Positions 1 through 5,354 of a stretch of DNA of 5,354 nucleotides are shown here, piece by piece. Made by a program: the position numbers and the translations under genes. The stretch covers positions 1 to 5,354 of the forward strand of contig JAPSJG010000291.1 of NCBI GenBank assembly GCA_031178305.1, read 5' to 3'. Origin of the DNA: Sinorhizobium sp. (GTDB lineage: Bacteria > Pseudomonadota > Alphaproteobacteria > Rhizobiales > Rhizobiaceae). Below the pieces are notes generated by a model. The model saw only the letters and a program-made list of their open reading frames with translations. It made no database searches and was not told the DNA's origin. Position 1 is the stretch's first letter. Each line of letters starts with the position of its first letter.

Positions 1-15
1 ATTGCGACGATCTCA

Positions 16-182
16 ACCCCCTCTGGCCTGCCGGCCATCTCCCCCACAAGGGGGAGAATAGATGTGGCATCCTTGCGCCTCCGCCGAAGCGTCCGCTCGT
101 ATAAGCGTTTCGGTTGGAGCGAGGGGAAAGCCGAACAGTTTCTCCCCCTTGTGGGGGAGATGGCCGGCAGGCCAGAGGGGGT
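16..182. repeat. RIME-like nested palindromic intergenic repeat
   Basis: Positions 16-58 and 140-182 are perfect reverse complements over 43 bp, separated by an 81-bp spacer. Each arm holds two smaller palindromes. In the left arm these are 24-37 (TGGCC, loop TGCC, GGCCA) and 38-57 (8-bp TCTCCCCC/GGGGGAGA stem, loop ACAA); their partners in the right arm are 161-174 and 141-160. The spacer has a weaker inverted repeat (79-91 with 106-119) centred on the same point, near position 99, so the whole element is one nested palindrome. The CCCCTCTGGCCTGCCGGCC plus CTCCCCC..GGGGGAG pattern is typical of rhizobial intergenic mosaic elements (RIMEs); this assignment is from memory. No flanking target-site duplication is visible (only A and G-rich unmatched bases outside). 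Nothing encodes a protein here, and I see no convincing promoter in 1-217. The element ends 35 bp before glnE, so it may lie in the glnE leader RNA. Confidence 0.85.
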
Positions 183-203
183 GAAGCGTGTACTGATCGT
201 ACC

Positions 204-210
204 TGAGGGG
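204..210 (+). promoter_or_regulatory. Ribosome binding site of glnE
   Basis: TGAGGGG lies seven bases before the ATG at 218, a good Shine-Dalgarno match at normal spacing. An in-frame TGA at 194-196, with no ATG, GTG or TTG between it and 218, fixes 218 as the start. The site is 21 bases downstream of the right arm of the palindromic repeat, so folding of that repeat would not directly hide it. Confidence 0.8.
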
Positions 211-217
211 AAAACCG

Positions 218-3178
218 ATGGCGGAAACGACCGAACGGCGTCTGTCCGATATCGAGGCGGTAGCGATCCGCCCGGCAAGCCAGGCGGAGGCCAAGGCCGC
301 CGTTTCGGTCCTGAAGGATGCGGCTAAAGGGCGGGACGCGATCGCTGGGCTCCTGGCATCCGATGCGCCGCTCAAGGATTTTCTCGTCGCCGCGCTGGCG
401 CTCTCGCCTTTCCTGCGCGACACGGCCGGCAGCCATCCTGCCATTCTCGAGGCGCTGCTTGCCGAAGCCTTGCCGTCATTTCTGCGCCGCCGGGTCGACG
501 TTGCCCGGGCGGCGTGGCAAGGGGAGATGGCGGGTGCGGCCGTCACCGACGCGGAGATCATGTCGCGGCTGCGGCGGGCAAAACGCGAGATCGCCTTCGC
601 CATCGCGCTCGCCGATCTTTCCGGATTGTTCGACGGCCGGGAGGCGACCCGGTGGTTGAGCGATTTCGCCGACGCGGCCGTCTCGGCGGTGATCGATCAC
701 TTGCTGTTGAGTGCGCAGGAGAGTGGCAAATTTTTGCTGAAGGACCCAGCCGCACCGAGCGCCGATTCCGGGGTCGTCGTGCTCGGCATGGGCAAGCTCG
801 GAGCCTCGGAGCTCAACTATTCCTCCGATATCGACCTTGTCATCTTCTATGAGCCACGATCCGCCATCGTCGTTCAACCCGACGAGGCATCGGAGACCTT
901 CGCGCGGCTACTGCGACGACTGATCCGCGTGCTCCAGGAGAGGACCGGTGACGGCTACGTCTTCCGCACCGACCTCAGACTGCGCCCGGATCCCGGTTCG
1001 ACGCCTCTTGCGATTTCCGTCGAGGCTGCGATGCTCTACTACGAGGGCAGGGGCCAGAACTGGGAGCGCGCTGCCTTCATCAAGGCACGGCCGGTGGCCG
1101 GCGACCTGGAGGCGGGCGAGCGTTTCCTCCGAGAGCTGACGCCCTTCGTCTTCCGCAAATATCTCGACTATGCGGCGATCGCCGATATCCACTCGATCAA
1201 GCGGCAAATTCACGCCCATAAGGGGCATGGCGAAATCGCGGTCAAGGGACACAATGTCAAGCTCGGTCGCGGCGGCATCCGTGAGATCGAGTTCTTTGTC
1301 CAGACGCAGCAACTGATCGCCGGCGGACGCATGCCTGCGCTGAGGCTGCGGGGGACGGAAGCGATGCTGCGCGCGCTCGCCGAGACCGGCTGGATCGACC
1401 GGGTGGCGGCGGACGAACTGATCGAGGCCTATTGGTTCCTGCGCGGCGTCGAACACCGCATCCAGATGGTTCACGACGAGCAGACGCACCTGCTGCCCGA
1501 GACAGAAGCGGAATTGAAACGGACCGCCTGCATGCTCGGCTTCGCGGATGCGGCATCTTTTGCCATGCGTTTCTCGAATGTCCTTAGAACGGTTGAACGA
1601 CGATACGCCCAGCTCTTCGAGCAGGAGGCGAAGCTCTCGAGCGAGACCGGCAATCTCGTCTTCACCGGCCAGCAGGATGATCCCGATACGCTGAACACAC
1701 TGAAGAGGCTGGGCTTCGAGCGGCCCTCGGACATCGCGCGTATCATTCGCACCTGGCACTATGGCCGCTACCGGGCGACACAGTCCGTCGAGGCGCGCGA
1801 GAGGCTGACCGAGCTGACGCCGGAGCTGCTGCGCGTTTTCGGTGAAAGCCGGCGGGCCGACGAGGCGCTCCTGCGGTTCGACAAGTTCATCTCGGGGTTG
1901 CCCGCGGGCATCCAGCTCTTTTCGCTGCTTGGAAACAATCCGGGGCTGCTGTCGCTGATCGTCAATATCATGTCCTCGGCGCCGCGCTTGGCTGACATCA
2001 TCGCTGCCAAACCGCATGTCTTCGACGGCATGCTGGATCCGGGCCTTCTCGCGGAACTGCCGACGCGCGACTATCTTGCGCCGCGCATCGCCAATTTCGT
2101 CGCTGGCGCCCGCCACTACGAGGAGGTGCTCGATCGTCTGCGCATCATTGCCGCAGAGCAGCGCTTCCTGATCGGCATAAGGCTGCTGACCGGGGCGATT
2201 TCCGGCCTGCAGGCGGGCAGGGCCTTCACCGACCTTGCCGATCTGATTATCGCCGCCGCGCTCGATGCGGTCCTGGACGAGATCCGCGCGGTGCATGGCC
2301 AGTTCCCCGGCGGCCGCGTGGCGATCGTCGGCATGGGCAAGCTCGGCAGCTACGAGCTGACGGCCGGTTCCGACGTCGACCTCATTCTCCTCTACGACTA
2401 TGACGACGAAACGCCCGAGTCCGACGGCGGCAAGCCGCTCGATCCGGTTCGTTATTATACCCGCGTGACCCAGCGATTGATCGCCGCTCTCTCCGCGCCG
2501 ACCGCCGAGGGCATCCTCTATGACGTCGACATGCGGCTGAGGCCCTCCGGCAACAAGGGGCCGGTCGCAACCCGCATTTCCGCCTTTGCCAAATATCAGC
2601 GCCAGGAAGCCTGGACGTGGGAGCATCTGGCACTGACGCGCGCCCGCTGCATCTGCGGCGACGCAAGTCTGATCGGTGAGGCGGAGGCGATCTTTGCCGA
2701 GGTTCTCTCGCAGAAACGAGACATCGGAAGGATCCGCAAAGACGTCGAGGAGATGCGCGATCTCATCGACAGGGAGAAACCGCCGAACGGCATCTGGGAC
2801 TTGAAGCTCATCCCGGGCGGTCTCATCGATATCGAGTTCATCGCCCAGTATCTGGCACTGGTTGCGCCGGCGAGGGGCGTGGCGCCATTGCCCGCCGGGA
2901 GCCATACCATGGAGGCGCTGAAGACGCTTGGCGCCGCCTTGATGGATGCAAACAATCTCGACGCCGCAGTCGAGGCGCTTACGCTCTTCACCGAGATATC
3001 GCAGATCATCCGCCTCTGCATCGACGGCGAACTCGACCCAGAGGAGGCGCCGGCCGGCCTCATCGATCTCGTTTGCCAGGCCGGGGACTACCCGGACCTG
3101 AAGCACCTCAAGGCGGATATTCGCCGCCTCTCAAAGGCGGTGCGCGGCGTCTTCCACTCGGTCATTGGAGGCTCCTGA
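218..3178 (+). CDS. glnE: Bifunctional glutamine synthetase adenylyltransferase / adenylyl-removing enzyme (GlnE)
   Basis: Cytoplasmic enzyme that attaches AMP to a tyrosine of each glutamine synthetase subunit (inactivation) and removes it by phosphorolysis (reactivation). In the known pathway the balance is set by glutamine and by PII, whose uridylylation is controlled by GlnD. The 986-residue protein has the family's duplicated nucleotidyltransferase plan. The N-terminal, adenylyl-removing half has GMGKLGASELNYSSDIDLVI at 190-209 (Asp204, Asp206), DLRLRPDPGSTPLA at 252-265 (Asp252) and LGRGGIREIEFFVQ at 349-362. The C-terminal, adenylylating half repeats this with GMGKLGSYELTAGSDVDLIL at 705-724 (Asp719, Asp721), DMRLRPSGNKGP at 771-782 (Asp771) and LIPGGLIDIEFIAQ at 864-877. 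A helical linker joins the halves. The length is slightly above the E. coli enzyme (about 946). No frameshift or missing catalytic residue is seen. It starts at the ATG with a good ribosome binding site and ends in TGA, 66 bp before the convergent kinase gene. Confidence 0.97.
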   Translation: MAETTERRLSDIEAVAIRPASQAEAKAAVSVLKDAAKGRDAIAGLLASDAPLKDFLVAALALSPFLRDTAGSHPAILEALLAEALPSFLRRRVDVARAAWQGEMAGAAVTDAEIMSRLRRAKREIAFAIALADLSGLFDGREATRWLSDFADAAVSAVIDHLLLSAQESGKFLLKDPAAPSADSGVVVLGMGKLGASELNYSSDIDLVIFYEPRSAIVVQPDEASETFARLLRRLIRVLQERTGDGYVFRTDLRLRPDPGSTPLAISVEAAMLYYEGRGQNWERAAFIKARPVAGDLEAGERFLRELTPFVFRKYLDYAAIADIHSIKRQIHAHKGHGEIAVKGHNVKLGRGGIREIEFFVQTQQLIAGGRMPALRLRGTEAMLRALAETGWIDRVAADELIEAYWFLRGVEHRIQMVHDEQTHLLPETEAELKRTACMLGFADAASFAMRFSNVLRTVERRYAQLFEQEAKLSSETGNLVFTGQQDDPDTLNTLKRLGFERPSDIARIIRTWHYGRYRATQSVEARERLTELTPELLRVFGESRRADEALLRFDKFISGLPAGIQLFSLLGNNPGLLSLIVNIMSSAPRLADIIAAKPHVFDGMLDPGLLAELPTRDYLAPRIANFVAGARHYEEVLDRLRIIAAEQRFLIGIRLLTGAISGLQAGRAFTDLADLIIAAALDAVLDEIRAVHGQFPGGRVAIVGMGKLGSYELTAGSDVDLILLYDYDDETPESDGGKPLDPVRYYTRVTQRLIAALSAPTAEGILYDVDMRLRPSGNKGPVATRISAFAKYQRQEAWTWEHLALTRARCICGDASLIGEAEAIFAEVLSQKRDIGRIRKDVEEMRDLIDREKPPNGIWDLKLIPGGLIDIEFIAQYLALVAPARGVAPLPAGSHTMEALKTLGAALMDANNLDAAVEALTLFTEISQIIRLCIDGELDPEEAPAGLIDLVCQAGDYPDLKHLKADIRRLSKAVRGVFHSVIGGS

Positions 3179-3186
3179 CCTCTACC

Positions 3187-3230
3187 GCATGTCTCCTTAA
3201 ATCGACCTCGTTTTAAGGATAAAGACATGC
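3187..3230. terminator. Candidate bidirectional transcript-end hairpin
   Basis: A 15-bp stem (8 + 7 bp, broken by a four-base bulge on one side) begins 8 bp after the glnE stop and 15 bp after the kinase stop on the other strand. Its position between convergent genes suits transcript termination or protection of 3' ends in both directions. Neither strand has a T-tract after the stem, so it is not a textbook intrinsic terminator. The role is inferred from position and structure only. Confidence 0.4.
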
Positions 3231-3288
3231 AGCAATTCCAGGCGTTACAGCGAACTTTGCGCGTCTGATAAGACGCGCGGCGCTGTAG
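3187..3288. repeat. Two-hairpin intergenic repeat overlapping the 3' end of the kinase gene
   Basis: Two imperfect palindromes lie in tandem between the convergent genes. The first pairs 3187-3194 (GCATGTCT) with 3223-3230 and 3195-3201 (CCTTAAA) with 3212-3218, with a four-base ATAA bulge and a ten-base loop. The second pairs 3246-3252 (TACAGCG) with 3281-3287 and 3259-3266 (GCGCGTCT) with 3271-3278 around a GATA tetraloop. From memory, near-identical sequence recurs at many sites in Sinorhizobium genomes, often at gene ends; I could not verify this here. The TAA stop and last 13 codons of the minus-strand kinase gene lie inside the second palindrome. The hairpins are seen directly; dispersed-repeat status is recall, and the exact element ends are uncertain. 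Confidence 0.7.
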
Positions 3289-5354
3289 GTTGGACGCAAT
3301 CCGGTATCCTGACGGAGATGATCGTCCCGACATTCTCGGCCGAGTGGATCTTCATCGTTCCGCCATGCAGCCGCGTCAGAGAGCGGGAGATCGCAAGCCC
3401 GAGACCAGAGCCGCCCTTGCTCTTGGCGTATTGGCTCTGCACCTGCTCAAAGGGGTGGCCGATCTTTTGCAGCGCATCCTTCGGGATACCGATGCCGGAA
3501 TCGGCGATTGTCAGTGTCACCGCGCCGCGAACCTTGCGGGCCCTAAGCGATATGCGTCCGCCTTCATTGGTGAATTTGACCGCGTTCGAGAGGAGGTTAA
3601 GAAGCACCTGCTTCATCGCTCGCCGGTCGGCGAACATGCTTAGCCCCGAAGACACCTCCTGAACGACGCGGATATTCTTCTGCTCCGCCGGGATCGTTGT
3701 GAAGCGCAGCGTCTCTTCGATCAATGGCGCAAGATCGATCCGCTCGCGCGAGATGCGCATGTGGCCCGCCTCGATTTTCGACATGTCGAGAATGTCGTTG
3801 ATGACGTTCAGCAGATGCTTGCCGCTTTCGTGAATGTCGCGCGAATATTCGTGATACTTCTCCGAGCCGAGTGGCCCGAACATCTGGTTCTGCAGAATTT
3901 CCGAGAAACCGAGAATGGCGTTGAGCGGCGTGCGCAGTTCGTGCGACATGTTGGCGAGGAATTCGGATTTGGCGCGGTTTGCAGCCTCGGCGCGTTCCTT
4001 TTCAGCCTGGTAATTGGAATTGGCGACGGAGAGTTCCGCCTTCTGCCGTTCCAGCGTGATGCGCGATGCGGAAAGGTCGCCGATCGTGGCCATCAGCCGC
4101 CGTTCCGACTCGCGCAGACGCACCTGATGACGCTTCAGGGGCGTGATGTCCGTGCCGACGGAAACGAGACCTCCGTCGCGCGTGCGCCGTTCGTTGATCT
4201 GCAGCCAGCGCTCGTCTGCGAGCTGCACCTCGGTCGTCTGCGATTGGCTGCCGCGGTCCGGATCGGCCACGCGCCGCTCAATGACGGGCTTTGCCGCCGC
4301 CGCATGGACCACCGCCCGCTCCGTACCCGGCACCAGAACGTGGTCCGGCAGTTGGTATGCTTGCTGGAAATGGGTGTTGCACATGACCAGACGGTCATAC
4401 TTGTCCCAGAGCACGAAAGCTTCCGACGTGCACTCTATCGCATCGGCGAGGCGCTGGTCCGCTTCCGCATAGCGCTGCGCGAGCCGATGCTGCTCGGTGA
4501 CGTCCATGGCGATGCCGATGAGGTGCGTCCGCCCCGAAACCGTGCGGATCACCTGCGCGCGGGCGCGAAGCCACACGTAATGGCCATCCGCATGGCGCAT
4601 GCGGAAGACCTGGTCGATCTGGCGCTCGTTGCCTTTGGCGATGGCCCGTGCGACGCGGTAGATACCGCGATCCTCCGGGTGCATGAGCCGCGCGGCGTCA
4701 CCAAAGGACAGCACGCTGCTGTCGCCGGGCATGCCGAGCATCTCGTACATCGAGCGGGACCAGAACAGGCGTCGATTGGCGAGGTCGAAATCCCAGAGGC
4801 CGCAGCGGCCGCGCGAAAGCGCGGTTTCGACGCGCAGATTCGATTCGGCGAACTCGGCATCGGCGTCGCGGGCACGCTTTGCCTGGATGTAATAGGCGTA
4901 GAGCACGACGAGCAGGATTGCCGAAATGCCGGCAAACAGGGTGACGTTGAGCGAGACGTCGTCGCGCCAGGCGGCCTCGAATTGGGCGACCGGCATTACC
5001 GCCAATACGACGTCCGCGGAAGTCGGCACCTGCATCAGCGCCACGAAGTGCTCAGCGCCGTCTATGGGCGCCTTCGTCGCACCGGAACCCACGCCATAAT
5101 ATTGCAGCGGTGCCACATCCGGCGCGATTGCTGCGAGCGCGCGGCCGATGAAGGAGGCGCCGCCCGGCGTGCCAGCGAAGATAAGTCCGTCCCGACGGAC
5201 CAAGAGAAGGAACATGCCAGCGTCAAGGGCCTCGGCCGGCAGGTATTCGGCCAGCCGTCGCTCTGCTTCCGACCGCCGGCCCTCGGCGAAAAGCGCCGCT
5301 CCGTCGCCCTGGAAAGCCGCGGCGGCTGCCGCAGCTGCGAGGCTTACGGCCTGG
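3245..5354 (-). CDS. pleC: PleC/DivJ-type double-PAS sensor histidine kinase, 5' end outside window
   Basis: Inner-membrane sensor kinase. By family it acts as kinase and/or phosphatase on DivK- and PleD-type receivers, controlling CtrA and cell polarity. Numbering runs from the Met codon at 5215, but the frame stays open for 46 more codons to the window edge, so at least 702 residues are encoded and the true start is missing. Order: probable periplasmic sensor region; transmembrane helix about 90-109; PAS with PAC about 125-245; second PAS about 252-360; charged coiled coil about 362-415; dimerisation domain with SHELRTP at 424-430 (phosphoacceptor His425); ATPase domain with N box LLSNAVKF (541-548), DSGIGI (572-577), PFEQVQ (588-593) and GGSGLGL (601-607). 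There is no receiver domain. The segment after the His (FGPLGSEKYHEYSRDI) and the motif PFEQVQSQYAKSK resemble PleC more than DivJ as I recall them, so the symbol is moderately sure while the kinase class is firm. The last 13 residues and stop come from the overlapping repeat. Confidence 0.88.
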   Translation of the reverse strand, partial: QAVSLAAAAAAAAFQGDGAALFAEGRRSEAERRLAEYLPAEALDAGMFLLLVRRDGLIFAGTPGGASFIGRALAAIAPDVAPLQYYGVGSGATKAPIDGAEHFVALMQVPTSADVVLAVMPVAQFEAAWRDDVSLNVTLFAGISAILLVVLYAYYIQAKRARDADAEFAESNLRVETALSRGRCGLWDFDLANRRLFWSRSMYEMLGMPGDSSVLSFGDAARLMHPEDRGIYRVARAIAKGNERQIDQVFRMRHADGHYVWLRARAQVIRTVSGRTHLIGIAMDVTEQHRLAQRYAEADQRLADAIECTSEAFVLWDKYDRLVMCNTHFQQAYQLPDHVLVPGTERAVVHAAAAKPVIERRVADPDRGSQSQTTEVQLADERWLQINERRTRDGGLVSVGTDITPLKRHQVRLRESERRLMATIGDLSASRITLERQKAELSVANSNYQAEKERAEAANRAKSEFLANMSHELRTPLNAILGFSEILQNQMFGPLGSEKYHEYSRDIHESGKHLLNVINDILDMSKIEAGHMRISRERIDLAPLIEETLRFTTIPAEQKNIRVVQEVSSGLSMFADRRAMKQVLLNLLSNAVKFTNEGGRISLRARKVRGAVTLTIADSGIGIPKDALQKIGHPFEQVQSQYAKSKGGSGLGLAISRSLTRLHGGTMKIHSAENVGTIISVRIPDCVQPTAPRVLSDAQSSL

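Noticed and set aside
16..182. The 167-bp inverted-repeat unit as a transposon-derived MITE
   Set aside because: Long terminal inverted repeats fit, but no target-site duplication is visible and no related transposase ends are recognised; a RIME-type element explains it better.
64..327. 87-codon plus-strand frame starting inside the repeat and overlapping the start of glnE
   Set aside because: Its sequence is translated repeat followed by an out-of-frame reading of glnE; no domain and no ribosome binding site of its own.
13..603. 196-codon minus-strand frame spanning the palindromic repeat and the 5' end of glnE
   Set aside because: Arginine/serine/alanine-rich low-complexity translation that crosses both arms of the repeat and overlaps the real gene; a composition artefact.
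908..3106. 732-codon open frame on the minus strand inside glnE
   Set aside because: It is antisense to a firmly identified gene with motifs along its whole length. Long antisense open frames are expected in GC-rich coding DNA because codon bias suppresses stops, and the translation shows no recognisable domain.
3088..3333. 81-codon minus-strand frame through the intergenic hairpins
   Set aside because: It reads the kinase 3' end out of frame, then the repeat, then antisense glnE. Similar peptides may be annotated elsewhere only because the repeat is dispersed.
4837..4846. Two adjacent GATTC sites (GANTC, CcrM methylation motif) in the kinase gene
   Set aside because: Interesting for a cell-cycle gene, but they lie deep in coding sequence far from any promoter, and such a pair can occur by chance.

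Overview
The window looks like chromosomal DNA of a GC-rich alphaproteobacterium of the Rhizobiaceae, most likely Sinorhizobium/Ensifer or a close relative. Three things point there: the style of the two proteins, a RIME-type palindromic repeat upstream of the first gene, and a two-hairpin intergenic repeat that I recall (no search possible) as recurring in Sinorhizobium genomes. This is core genome. I see no transposase, phage, CRISPR, toxin-antitoxin, tRNA or rRNA sequence, and no evidence of a previously undescribed system.

Layout. Positions 1-217 precede the first gene and are mostly filled by one inverted-repeat element (16-182) with perfect 43-bp arms. A clear ribosome binding site follows (204-210), then glnE on the + strand (218-3178), encoding the 986-residue bifunctional glutamine synthetase adenylyltransferase/adenylyl-removing enzyme with both catalytic halves intact. 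A 66-bp gap (3179-3244) separates it from a convergent minus-strand gene. That gene encodes a membrane-bound double-PAS sensor histidine kinase of the PleC/DivJ type (3245 to beyond 5354), and its 5' end lies outside the window. A two-hairpin repeat (3187-3288) fills most of the gap and runs into the kinase gene, supplying its stop codon and last 13 residues.

Function. GlnE sets glutamine synthetase activity in response to nitrogen status, downstream of PII and GlnD. The kinase most resembles PleC, which in alphaproteobacteria acts on the single-domain regulators DivK and PleD and so on CtrA-dependent cell-cycle and polarity control. The genes converge, so they are not an operon, and a functional link between them is not implied. 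The points of interest are the repeat elements: one may form a long hairpin in the glnE leader, and the other has been built into the 3' coding end of the kinase.
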